Shown here one piece after another: positions 6,171-12,130 of a stretch of DNA of 12,130 bases. The stretch covers positions 1 to 12,130 of the forward strand of contig CASEZU010000076.1 of the NCBI GenBank assembly GCA_949292445.1. Direction: 5' to 3'. A program made the position numbers and the translations under genes. Position 1 is the stretch's first letter, and each line of letters opens with the position of its first letter. Under the pieces are notes generated by a model, which was not told the origin of the DNA, did no database searches, and saw only the letters and a list, made by a program, of their open reading frames with translations. Source of the stretch: an uncultured Spirochaetales bacterium (lineage in GTDB: Bacteria; Spirochaetota; Spirochaetia; Sphaerochaetales; Sphaerochaetaceae).

Positions 6171-6185
6171 AATAACGCCGTTATT
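6171..6185. repeat. Short perfect dyad
   Basis: AATAACG-C-CGTTATT, seven-base arms around one base, just after the tandem repeat. Operator-like, but no intact gene starts nearby. Confidence 0.5.
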
Positions 6186-6300
6186 AACCTCCATATGGCA
6201 ATACAACTCCCAAACGAAGCTGGCAATTCAATATCGCCGCATGTGCTTGAGATTCTTCAAATACAACACATGCAGCTGACGGCGACACTGCTTTGTTGAG

Positions 6301-6591
6301 TTGCTGCTTGAAATAATAAGGGACAGCCTGAAGGAACTGGAAGCTGTGGAAAACGGCAGCGATCAAGTCACCGATCAAGTTGAGGACCCTGTTGAAAGAC
6401 TTGTATCAGTGCTGGGAAACGGAACTCTTACTGCAGCGGAGCTTATGAAGCGCCTGCAGCTTTCCCATCGCCCGACATTCATGAAGAACTATCTCAGCCC
6501 AGCTCTCGAATCTGGACTCATAGAACGTACCATTCCGGATAAGCCTAAGAGCAGCAAACAGAAATACAGGAAAGCAAGGCACAGCAGCTGA
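6301..6591 (+). pseudogene. C-terminal remnant of a Fic-family or AlbA-type ATP-binding protein
   Basis: 96 residues readable from a TTG. The frame has no ATG, no ribosome binding site and is closed by a stop at 6277-6279. Seen: VTDQVEDPVERLVSVLG (a 'DQV' repeat leading into a helix), then LTAAELMKRLQLSHRPTFMKNYLSPALESGLIERTIPDKP with SKQKYR. This is the winged-helix tail found at the C-terminus of many Fic AMPylases and of AlbA-type 'ATP-binding' proteins. In the full proteins it follows a Fic or AAA/AlbA core of several hundred residues, which is missing here. I therefore call it a truncated leftover. Choosing between the two parent families needs a search. Upstream sequence shows no convincing remainder of the core in any frame, so loss was probably by deletion rather than a single frameshift. 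Confidence 0.65.
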
Positions 6592-6772
6592 TGAGATAGC
6601 CGCAAAGATAACATTCTACAGTGGCTATCAATGAGAAACGGTGCCTGATGAAAAACAAAGGCAACCTACTCCTGAGCCATTGCTCAGCCAGCAGATTGCC
6701 GCGTTTCATGATGGTCTGGAGACCCACATCCACCTTCAGCCTTTGCTTTCAGTGGCCCAGATTACATCTATT
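6592..6772. other. Spacer between the Fic-like stump and the tRNA 3' end
   Basis: No credible gene. One hairpin CTGAGC-CATT-GCTCAG (6672-6687) lacks a T run. There is no visible copy of the tRNA 3' end to mark an attachment site. Confidence 0.5.
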
Positions 6773-6845
6773 TAGCAGGGGCAGGACTCGAACCTGCGAC
6801 CTCCGGGTTATGAGCCCGACGAGCTGCCAACTGCTCTACCCTACG
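6773..6845 (-). tRNA. Initiator tRNA-fMet (anticodon CAT)
   Basis: 73 bases fold as a full cloverleaf on the minus strand. D stem GAGC/GCTC, anticodon stem TCGGG/CCCGG around loop CTCATAA, T arm GCAGG-TTCGAGT-CCTGC. Initiator hallmarks are present: three consecutive G-C pairs at the base of the anticodon stem (GGG/CCC), an A11-T24 pair, and an unpaired 1-72 position. Here that mismatch is C1 opposite T72 rather than the common C1-A72. Position 3-70 is a T-G wobble. The discriminator is A and CCA is not encoded. It has its own promoter just upstream and no tRNA neighbours. Its 3' end faces the accessory region at 4349-6772. Confidence 0.92.
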
Positions 6846-6859
6846 TCGATTTCTCACAT

Positions 6860-6888
6860 AATTTAGACATTTTCCAATAACGTGTCAA
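6860..6888 (-). promoter_or_regulatory. Promoter of the initiator tRNA gene
   Basis: Minus strand TTGACA (6888-6883), 17-base spacer, TAAATT (6865-6860). Predicted start about eight bases before the mature tRNA 5' end. It lies in the gap right after the bioY stop. A weak A/T hairpin there (6894-6908) may end bioY transcription. Confidence 0.75.
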
Positions 6889-6914
6889 GCAATAAAAACA
6901 CAGTTTTTGAAAAA

Positions 6915-7460
6915 TCACTCATCTTTTTCCAGCAGTTCCATCACACGGGGACGGATGACAGGTGCAATGATTACCGTGACAATGAACTTGATCGTATCGC
7001 CCAGAATGAAAGGAACAAGGCCGGTTGCGAGGGCTGCCGCAATTGAAATATCCATGCGGACAGCGAGCCATGGAATGCCGACAAGATAGATCAGCAAAGT
7101 CACTGCAAGCCCTGCTATGACAGCGGCAAGTCTCGCATGTTTACTGATGACCTTCATGATCAGTGCCCCGGCAAGAACTGCCGGTATAAGACCGATGAGA
7201 AAGCCGCCCGTCGGGCCGAGCAGCGCAGCCAGTCCTCCGCCCGATGTGAAGATCGGCAGACCTATGGCTCCGAGAAAGAGATAGACCGCGACACTCGAGA
7301 GTGCAAGCGATACAGGAAGGCAAGTGGCTGCAAGCAGGGCAAAGAGTGTCTGCAGCGTCATCGGGACAGGTGCAAGCGGTATCTTGGTGAAGGCTCCTGC
7401 TGCGATAAGCGCAGCGAAAAGAGCTACTATTACGATTCTCAGGATCTGCTTTCTTTCCAT
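6915..7460 (-). CDS. bioY: BioY, substrate-binding S component of the biotin ECF transporter
   Basis: 181 residues, family length. About six hydrophobic helices. Seen motifs: PLAPVPMTLQTLFALLAA (28-45), GAIGLPIF (64-71), GGGLAALLGPTGGFLIG (74-90), VGIPWLA (127-133) and LGDTIKF (153-159), all in the expected BioY order. It captures biotin at the membrane and works with the ATPase and T component encoded just upstream on the same strand, with 53 bases between ecfT and bioY. The ATG at 7460 has only a weak AGG, and that element falls inside the right half of a BirA-type operator (7466-7495). A promoter with -35 TTGACA spans the end of the ecfT gene, so bioY can be transcribed separately and repressed when biotin is plentiful. 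Being last in the operon and separately controlled fits a high-affinity biotin capture protein. Confidence 0.95.
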   Translation of the reverse strand: MERKQILRIVIVALFAALIAAGAFTKIPLAPVPMTLQTLFALLAATCLPVSLALSSVAVYLFLGAIGLPIFTSGGGLAALLGPTGGFLIGLIPAVLAGALIMKVISKHARLAAVIAGLAVTLLIYLVGIPWLAVRMDISIAAALATGLVPFILGDTIKFIVTVIIAPVIRPRVMELLEKDE

Positions 7461-7465
7461 TTTTA

Positions 7466-7495
7466 TGTAAACCTATTATTAACTTTAAGTTTACA
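7466..7495. promoter_or_regulatory. BirA-type biotin operator before bioY
   Basis: Inverted half-sites TGTAAAC (7466-7472) and GTTTACA (7489-7495), 16 bases apart, match the known BirA box (TTGTAAACC / GGTTTACAA, spacer of about 14-16 between nine-base arms). Biotinyl-5'-AMP-loaded BirA represses at such sites. It covers the leader and -10 of the bioY promoter. Confidence 0.85.
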
Positions 7496-7517
7496 TATAA
7501 TGATTCAATTTTGTCAA
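7490..7517 (-). promoter_or_regulatory. Promoter of bioY
   Basis: Minus strand TTGACA (7517-7512) overlaps the ecfT stop codon. With a 16-base spacer the -10 is TGTAAA (7495-7490), which is itself inside the BirA half-site. Start near 7483, leader about 23 bases. The -35 is consensus; the -10 is moderate. Confidence 0.55.
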
Positions 7518-8233
7518 TTAACTGCAGATAGGATCAATATCGTGGTGATTATGACATCGGATATGATAACAATGACATCAGATGTACGGTAAGAAGGAAC
7601 ATCCCTCCGCTTTGCCGCATCATAGCCTCTGGCATAAAGCGCATCGGTATACTCCTCCGCTTTGTCCAGGAGATCAGATATCACGGAAACAGCGAACTCG
7701 GATATTGAACGCATGGGGTGCGACACAAACGATGATGAACGTGAACGGCGTGCCTCATACATAGTGACAGTGCTGTCAACAATCAGCGGAATCATTGAGA
7801 CTGTAACCTCAACAACCGTTGCGATCACATAGGCCCTCCTGCCGATAACATGTGAGAGCGCGGCGCCAAGCGAACGGGCCATGTCATCAGGCATTGTCGT
7901 GTCGGTAAGAAGCATGGAGGCAAGTACCATCGCAAGGAATCCGATTCCGGATGCTGCTGCAGCGGAAACCTGCTCCGTGGAAAGATAAGCCGTAACGCTC
8001 ATGCAGACGGCAAGGATGATGAATAGAAAGCTCTCCCTTATATAAGCACCGAACGGCAGCTTTATGAGAAATGCCAGCAGGAGCACAAGGAAAGCGAGGA
8101 TGAAGACTAACGCATCGCAAACAGATGATACAGCAGCGGAGAAAACCAGCAGCGAAAGGAGCTTCGCATTAGGGTTCATCCGGGTAAGAATATTGTCATC
8201 AGCCCTGTAATGGAATATCACCCCCTCAGCCAT
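7514..8233 (-). CDS. bioN: BioN-type ECF transporter T component
   Basis: 239 residues. Seen: N-terminal helices with DNILTRMNPNAKLL (13-26), a common start for T components, several membrane spans (about 27-58, 68-83, 96-110 and 218-238), and the two coupling motifs Ala-Arg-Arg (161-163, in EARRSRSSS) and Ala-Arg-Gly (201-203, in ALYARGYD). In known ECF complexes these motifs lie in the cytosolic coupling helices that dock to the ATPase subunits. GAGGAG before the ATG supports the start. It overlaps the stop of the upstream ATPase gene by 16 bases (translational coupling). With the neighbouring ATPase and bioY this forms a dedicated BioMNY-type biotin importer. Only one ATPase gene is present, as in bioMN systems, suggesting an ATPase homodimer. 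Confidence 0.93.
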   Translation of the reverse strand: MAEGVIFHYRADDNILTRMNPNAKLLSLLVFSAAVSSVCDALVFILAFLVLLLAFLIKLPFGAYIRESFLFIILAVCMSVTAYLSTEQVSAAAASGIGFLAMVLASMLLTDTTMPDDMARSLGAALSHVIGRRAYVIATVVEVTVSMIPLIVDSTVTMYEARRSRSSSFVSHPMRSISEFAVSVISDLLDKAEEYTDALYARGYDAAKRRDVPSYRTSDVIVIISDVIITTILILSAVN

Positions 8234-8958
8234 GAGAGCTCCTCAAACGCCGCCCCGCGCGGAATGTAGATATCATGCTCCGGAAGGCTCCTGTAAATCA
8301 CGGATGACGGACCGGAAGACACCAGACGCCCATTCTCCATGATGAAAAGCATGTCAGTGTGCGCCAAGAATTTCTCTGCCTCATGAGAGACGACAAGTAT
8401 TGTATAGCCTTCCTCATGGAGTGAGATAAGTGATCTCATCACGGCCAGCGTCGAAGGGTAATCGAGATTCGCAAATGGCTCATCAAGGAGAATCACGCTG
8501 GGCTTCATTGCAAGGACACCGGCAATTGCAGTCTTCCTGAGCTCCCCGCCGGAAAGTGTCTGCGGCCCCTGCCTGGCCTTATCCTCAAGGCCCATCAGAT
8601 GCAGGGCCTCTTCCACTCTCCTTCTGACCTCGGCCCTGTCCAGTCCGAGATTCTCCGGTCCGAATGCGATGTCCTTCTCCACGCTCTGCGCCACTATCTG
8701 CATCTCGGCATTCTGGAACACCAGCGCGACCTTCTTCATCCGCTCTTTCGGACTGGTCTCCATTCCATCCATGAATATCCTGCCACCGGATGGTTTCCTC
8801 AAGCCCTTCAGACATCGCAGCAGCTGACTTTTTCCTGCACCGTTTCTTCCGCAGAGAGCAGCAAAAACGCCCTTCTCTAGGCTCAGCGAAAGATCGGAAA
8901 GAATCACTCTCCCGTTTATTTCCAGCATCAGGTTTTCCGTACTCAGCGCAGCTTCCAT
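8218..8958 (-). CDS. bioM: BioM-type ECF ATPase (start re-placed inside a longer frame)
   Basis: 246 residues from ATG 8958. Seen: Walker A GRNGAGKS (37-44), Q-loop FQNAEMQ (81-87), signature LSGGELRK (135-142), Walker B VILLDE (155-160) with D-loop FANLD, and switch VVSHE (189-193). This is complete for an ECF ABC ATPase. The open frame extends to ATG 9054, but those extra 32 residues (MIIQFCTSCKLF...) are not ABC-like and would be encoded across a BirA operator at 9002-9030, so I reject that start. ATG 8958 has no clear Shine-Dalgarno sequence. ATG 8928, preceded by ACGGAAAA, is an alternative but would trim the first strand. First gene of the ATPase, T component, bioY run. Powers biotin uptake by ATP hydrolysis at the inner face of the membrane. 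Confidence 0.9.
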   Translation of the reverse strand: MEAALSTENLMLEINGRVILSDLSLSLEKGVFAALCGRNGAGKSQLLRCLKGLRKPSGGRIFMDGMETSPKERMKKVALVFQNAEMQIVAQSVEKDIAFGPENLGLDRAEVRRRVEEALHLMGLEDKARQGPQTLSGGELRKTAIAGVLAMKPSVILLDEPFANLDYPSTLAVMRSLISLHEEGYTILVVSHEAEKFLAHTDMLFIMENGRLVSSGPSSVIYRSLPEHDIYIPRGAAFEELSWLRG

Positions 8959-9001
8959 AAAGCGGAGAGTAACATTTTCCGCCCTGAAATAGCTACCACT
9001 T

Positions 9002-9030
9002 TGTAAACATTCCCGTATGAAAAGTTTACA
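9002..9030. promoter_or_regulatory. BirA-type biotin operator before bioM
   Basis: TGTAAAC (9002-9008) and GTTTACA (9024-9030), 15 bases apart, with an extra T extending the left arm to TTGTAAAC. Same half-sites as the bioY operator. It lies about 44 bases upstream of the re-placed bioM start, where it can block its promoter. No clean -35/-10 pair is obvious around it. Confidence 0.8.
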
Positions 9031-9062
9031 GGAAGTACAAAATTGAATTATCATTTCATTTT

Positions 9063-9099
9063 TGCATAATTATACATTTTTACTGCATTAAAACTGCAT
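9063..9099. repeat. Three phased TGCAT boxes before the TAXI promoter
   Basis: TGCAT at 9063, 9084 and 9095, spaced 21 and 11 bases apart (two and one helical turns). The last two share ACTGCATTA/ACTGCATAA context and end just upstream of the -35. Candidate activator-binding sites. Confidence 0.5.
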
Positions 9100-9104
9100 A
9101 ATGC

Positions 9105-9133
9105 TTGACATCACTTTTGCCGGCTGAAAGAAT
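9105..9133 (+). promoter_or_regulatory. Promoter of the TAXI-TRAP operon
   Basis: TTGACA (9105-9110), 17-base spacer, AAGAAT (9128-9133). Start near 9140, leader of about 64 bases holding a small dyad TTCTG-GATAT-CAGAA (9157-9171) and the strong AAGGAGG before the ATG. Confidence 0.65.
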
Positions 9134-9203
9134 GAGAGTTATTAACGCTCTGCTGTTTCTGGATATCAGAACATCGTAAAACGTGGACACATAAGGAGGT
9201 AAT

Positions 9204-10166
9204 ATGAGAAAGTCACTTGCATTGACAGCCGTGGCATTGCTGCTTTCCGCCGCGCTCTTCGCAGGAGGATCGGGAGAGAGTGCTTCCGGCGAGCTCAGTT
9301 TCGGAACTGGCGGCGATCAGGGAACATACTACGGGTTTGGAAGCGTGCTTGCACAGCGCATCTCAGCCGAAACAGATACAAAGGTCACTGCAGTCGTCAG
9401 CAATGGATCACAGGACAACATCGAGATGATGGACATGGGTTACTATCAGCTCGGATTCGTCCAGTCTGATGTGATGAGCTACGCATATGACGGCACGAAC
9501 CTCTTTGAAGGGAATCCAATCGACTGCTTCTCAACATTAGGCGCCCTTTACATGGAACAGGTGCAGATCGTAACCCTCGATCCTGATATCAGGACAGTCG
9601 CGGATCTCGAGGGGAAGACCGTATCAATCGGTTCATCAGGCTCAGGCGTCTACTACAATGCGATAGATGTGCTTGGTGCATATGGCCTGACAGAGGAGGA
9701 CATCAATCCGACATATCAGAGCTTCGGAGACAGTGTCGATGCCCTTCAGGACGGAAAGATAGATGCCGCGTTCGTGGTAGCGGGAGCCCCGACAGTCGCG
9801 GTCTCAACGCTTGCAAGCACAAGGGACGTATACCTTGTATCCATCGATGATGAGCATATAAACGCGCTCATTGAATCCTCTCCGTACTACAGCAGATACA
9901 CCATCGGATCCTCCGTCTACGGGACGGATGAGGACTGCCAGACTGTAGCGATCGCAGCTGTCGTCATAGCCAGGGACGACGTGACAGAGGATGATGCGTA
10001 CAATGTGATCTCAACCATCTTCAACGACAAGGAGGCCATAGCGGCAAGCCACAACAAGGGAGAAGAGCTCGACCTCGGCTTCGCCTCCTCGATCACGAAC
10101 ATCCCTTACCATCCTGGTGCGGCTAAGTACTATGCGGAGCAGGGAATAACGGTACCAGTGAAATAA
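9204..10166 (+). CDS. TAXI-family TRAP transporter solute receptor
   Basis: 320 residues. Seen: signal peptide MRKSLALTAVALLLSAALFA followed by GGSGES, then the TAXI opening FGTGGDQGTYYGFGSVLAQRIS (33-54), SNGSQDNIEMMDMG (66-79), the central SIGSSGSGVYYNAIDVL (141-157), and DAAFVVAGAPTVAV (187-200), a region that closes the ligand cleft. There is no lipobox cysteine; 'LFAGGSGES' is a pattern I associate with spirochaete binding proteins. AAGGAGG sits 5 bases before the ATG. Known role: periplasmic receptor that hands an organic acid or amino acid to a TRAP permease driven by Na+ or H+ gradient. Characterised TAXI proteins bind glutamate or related acids; the ligand here is unknown. Downstream is its fused permease, after 42 bases holding two overlapping hairpins. 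Strong ribosome binding here versus a TTG start there fits receptor excess over permease. Confidence 0.93.
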   Translation: MRKSLALTAVALLLSAALFAGGSGESASGELSFGTGGDQGTYYGFGSVLAQRISAETDTKVTAVVSNGSQDNIEMMDMGYYQLGFVQSDVMSYAYDGTNLFEGNPIDCFSTLGALYMEQVQIVTLDPDIRTVADLEGKTVSIGSSGSGVYYNAIDVLGAYGLTEEDINPTYQSFGDSVDALQDGKIDAAFVVAGAPTVAVSTLASTRDVYLVSIDDEHINALIESSPYYSRYTIGSSVYGTDEDCQTVAIAAVVIARDDVTEDDAYNVISTIFNDKEAIAASHNKGEELDLGFASSITNIPYHPGAAKYYAEQGITVPVK

Positions 10167-10173
10167 AACATGA

Positions 10174-10203
10174 AGGAGGGGCCTAGCCCCCTCCTCAAGG
10201 GGG
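10174..10203 (+). promoter_or_regulatory. Mutually exclusive hairpins controlling permease translation
   Basis: Hairpin 1: AGGAGGGG (10174-10181) with CCCCTCCT (10188-10195), loop of six. Hairpin 2: CCCCCT (10187-10192) with AGGGGG (10198-10203), loop CCTCA. They share the C run, so only one can form. AGGGGG is the ribosome binding site of the permease TTG, so hairpin 2 would hide it and hairpin 1 would free it. Neither is followed by a T run, so this is not a plain terminator. Confidence 0.55.
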
Positions 10204-10208
10204 AATAA

Positions 10209-12130
10209 TTGGAAAAGGACAGAAAGGAACATAAGCACGGGCTGCACTTCCACGATACCGGCACAGGCACCGCGGCCGATGTGGAAGCCGTGATGAAGAA
10301 ATATGACAGGGAATCGAATGTCAGGATATGGACAGGCATTCCCAAGCTGGTCATCAGAGCCATAATGGTGGCCTTCTCGCTTTACTGCATAATAGATGCC
10401 GTTTTTCTGACGACACTTCCGGAAATAAGGCTTTCCGTCTTCATGGGGATGATAGTATTCCTGGGCTTTCTGACCTTTCCTGTGAGAAAAGGCGTGGAAA
10501 GGCCCAATCACATGCCCTGGTATGATATCATCCTGCTCGTACTGGGCTCCGGAGCCTTCTTCTTCTACGCGGCGAATGCGATGGAAGCCATAAGGCTTTC
10601 AGCCAGAATAATAAGGGAACCGGTCTTCATGATCGCCGGTGTCATAGCAATCCTAGCCCTCGCAGAGCTCTGCCGCCGCTGTGTCGGTCTTCCGATACTT
10701 TTTGTCGCGGGAGCCCTTCTCATATATACATTCTCCACAGGACTCGATGTCCTGCAGGTTGTGAGAACCCTCTTCTATACGACGAACGGCATATTCAGTG
10801 CACCTGTACAGGTCTGCGTCAAGTTCATCGTGATCTTCATCATCTTCGGCGCTTTCCTTGAACGGACGGGAGTCGCTGATTTCTTCATCCGTTTCGCCAA
10901 TGCCGCCGTGGGCAGATTCTCAGGCGGGCCGGCAAAGGTGGCTGTCGTCGCCAGTGCGCTCGAAGGCATGGCATCCGGGTCGTCAGTGGCCAATACGGTA
11001 GGCTCCGGATCAATAACGATCCCGATGATGAAGAGGATGGGATACCGCCCCGAGTTCGCTGCGGCAGTGGAGGCGGCAGCCTCTACCGGAGGACAGATCA
11101 TGCCTCCGATCATGGGAGCCGCGGCATTCCTGATGGCGGAATTCACTGGAGAGCCTTACGGGACGATAGCTGTCAGGGCAATCCTGCCAGCCATCCTCTA
11201 TTTCACAGGAATCTTCATAGCTGTGCATCTCGAGGCGAAGAAGCTGGGAATGAAAGGCATTCCAAAGGATGAGCTTCCGAAGGCAAGGGAACTGGTCAAA
11301 GAGATATACCTCCTCATTCCGCTGGTAGTGCTTGTATACCTCGTCGGTTCAAACACCTTCACGATGGCCTACTCCGCCACGATAGCCATTGTGGCCGCCG
11401 TGATAGTCGGAGCACTCAACAGAAGGGAGAGGCTGACCTTCACCCGCTTCCTGGATGCACTGGAGAATGGAGCACGCTCATCCATAACAGTCGTTGTGGC
11501 ATGCGGCATAGCCGGTGTGATCGCGGGATGCATCACTGTCACCGGGCTGGCCTCAAAACTTCTAGGAGCGATAGTCGCCCTCTCCGCCGGCCATGTGATA
11601 GTAGCCCTTTTCCTGACGATGATCTGCTGCATCATCCTCGGCATGGGAGTTCCGACGACAGCCAACTACTGCATCATGGCCGCAACCTGTGCCCCGATCC
11701 TGATGGATCCGTCTCTTGGGGTCACGAAGATGGCTGCGCATTTCTTCGTCTTCTACTTCGGAATAGTCGCCGACATAACCCCGCCGGTAGCACTGGCTGC
11801 ATATGCGGGAGCCGCAATAGCGAAATCGAATCCGATGAAGACCGGACTCACAGCGACAAAGCTCGCCATAGCCGCATTCATCGTCCCATATGTCTTCGCC
11901 TTCTCTCCGCAGATGCTCTTCATCGACGTCTCCGGTCCTGCTGAGATCATCCAGATATGCATAAGTGCGCTGTGCGGACTCTTCGGCGTCGCGGCTGCAC
12001 TGAATGGCTTCTTCATAAGGAAGATACCGATGCCGCTGAGGCTGATCCTTCTCATAGGAGGACTCTGCATGATCATCCCAGGGACAGTCACTGATCTCAT
12101 TGGCCTTCTGATGATAGCCTGCACTGCGGT
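10209..12130 (+). CDS. TRAP transporter fused permease (DctQM), 3' end off window
   Basis: 640 complete residues visible and still open at the edge; fused TAXI-TRAP permeases run to about this length or longer. Start is TTG at 10209, with an in-frame TAA just before it and AGGGGG five bases upstream. The next in-frame ATG (residue 29) has no such site. Seen: a hydrophilic His-rich beginning (H8, H10, H13, H15), a small DctQ-like helical part to about residue 180, then the DctM-like membrane domain. That domain carries SGSSVANTVGSGSITIPMM (256-274), GGQIMPP (294-300), GMGVPTTANY (478-487) and PPVALAAYAGAAIA (525-538), paired hairpin-loop regions that in the family line the Na+ and substrate sites. 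Cotranscribed with the receptor. It takes substrate from the receptor and imports it using an ion gradient. Substrate unknown. Confidence 0.93.
   Translation, partial: MEKDRKEHKHGLHFHDTGTGTAADVEAVMKKYDRESNVRIWTGIPKLVIRAIMVAFSLYCIIDAVFLTTLPEIRLSVFMGMIVFLGFLTFPVRKGVERPNHMPWYDIILLVLGSGAFFFYAANAMEAIRLSARIIREPVFMIAGVIAILALAELCRRCVGLPILFVAGALLIYTFSTGLDVLQVVRTLFYTTNGIFSAPVQVCVKFIVIFIIFGAFLERTGVADFFIRFANAAVGRFSGGPAKVAVVASALEGMASGSSVANTVGSGSITIPMMKRMGYRPEFAAAVEAAASTGGQIMPPIMGAAAFLMAEFTGEPYGTIAVRAILPAILYFTGIFIAVHLEAKKLGMKGIPKDELPKARELVKEIYLLIPLVVLVYLVGSNTFTMAYSATIAIVAAVIVGALNRRERLTFTRFLDALENGARSSITVVVACGIAGVIAGCITVTGLASKLLGAIVALSAGHVIVALFLTMICCIILGMGVPTTANYCIMAATCAPILMDPSLGVTKMAAHFFVFYFGIVADITPPVALAAYAGAAIAKSNPMKTGLTATKLAIAAFIVPYVFAFSPQMLFIDVSGPAEIIQICISALCGLFGVAAALNGFFIRKIPMPLRLILLIGGLCMIIPGTVTDLIGLLMIACTA

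Larger units (their letters stand above)
5757..6300. other. Gene-poor, AT-rich stretch
   Basis: About 540 bases between the lipoprotein promoter and the Fic-like stump. Open frames on both strands are short, lack ribosome binding sites and show no family motif. The most plausible, 5944-6060 plus (38 residues starting MPNSTGGYLLFAENGF), has no Shine-Dalgarno sequence and no recognisable product. The stretch holds a 15-base tandem repeat (6129-6158) and a dyad (6171-6185). It reads like decayed accessory DNA. Confidence 0.55.

Noticed and set aside
6081..6299. 72-residue plus-strand frame ending just before the Fic-like stump
   Set aside because: Much of its N-terminus is the translated tandem repeat (NNFVCNNFVCN) and it shows no Fic or AlbA core motifs, so it is not the missing part of the stump.
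6672..6687. Hairpin CTGAGC-CATT-GCTCAG as a terminator
   Set aside because: No T run on either side, and it is almost 90 bases from the tRNA end.
6545..6733. 62-residue minus-strand frame starting MDVGLQTIMKRGNLL
   Set aside because: No ribosome binding site, no recognised family, and it overlaps the end of the Fic-like stump. Cannot be supported as a gene.
6893..6908. AAAAAC-ACA-GTTTTT hairpin as the bioY terminator
   Set aside because: The stem is almost all A/T and very weak. Mentioned only as a possibility with the tRNA promoter.
10174..10195. GC-rich hairpin after the receptor gene as a Rho-independent terminator
   Set aside because: It is followed by CAAGGGGG rather than T, and the permease follows at once. 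Better read as a translation or mRNA-stability element.
10775..12124. Long minus-strand frames (10775-11146, 11369-11665, 11753-12124)
   Set aside because: All are antisense to the fused permease, in the same codon register relative to it. Their Ala/Thr/Met-rich products mirror GC-biased third positions of the permease.
1..12130. CRISPR array, insertion sequence, toxin-antitoxin pair, rRNA or biosynthetic cluster
   Set aside because: No regularly spaced repeats, transposase motifs, paired small toxin/antitoxin genes or rRNA signatures were seen.

Overview
The window looks like a chromosomal segment from a spirochaete-type anaerobe with roughly even base composition. I favour Spirochaetota, possibly a Sphaerochaeta/Treponema relative. 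The pointers are the Cys-less 'LFAGGSGES' N-terminus of the TAXI solute receptor, an anaerobic NfnSL-type flavoenzyme, and a poly-G promoter resembling those described for Treponema tpr genes. This placement is an inference from gene style, not a search result.

Layout. (1) 1-1807, minus: a translationally coupled pair for NADH-dependent ferredoxin:NADP+ oxidoreductase, small subunit then large subunit, with the large subunit cut by the window edge. (2) 1893-2945, minus: two tandem Hsp20 chaperones. They are preceded by a good sigma-54 (-24/-12) promoter and a nested dyad at enhancer distance, and followed by a Rho-independent terminator. (3) 3119-4217: a YbaK/EbsC-type aminoacyl-tRNA deacylase (plus) overlapping tail-to-tail with a YkgJ-type cysteine-cluster protein (minus). 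The latter's promoter sits so close to its GTG start that the mRNA may be leaderless. (4) 4349-6772: an AT-richer accessory stretch. It holds a beta-helix surface lipoprotein (minus) whose core promoter contains a run of nine G, some 500 bases of apparently gene-free DNA with short repeats, and the C-terminal stump of a Fic-type or AlbA-type protein. It abuts the 3' end of an initiator tRNA gene. (5) 6773-6888, minus: initiator tRNA-fMet with a near-consensus promoter. (6) 6915-9030, minus: an ECF biotin importer (ATPase, T component, BioY), with one BirA-type operator before the ATPase gene and a second before bioY. (7) 9063-12130, plus: a TAXI-TRAP importer, with solute receptor and fused DctQM permease. 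They are separated by two mutually exclusive hairpins, one of which would hide the permease ribosome binding site; the permease runs off the window.

Working together: the Nfn pair balances NADH, NADPH and ferredoxin. The Hsp20 pair is a stress module under unusual sigma-54-type control. The biotin importer appears to be repressed by biotin-loaded BirA at two points. The TAXI-TRAP genes form a Na+- or H+-coupled importer for an unknown carboxylate or amino acid. The lipoprotein with the G-tract promoter is the best candidate for an undescribed system: a surface protein likely to switch on and off by slipped-strand changes in promoter spacing.
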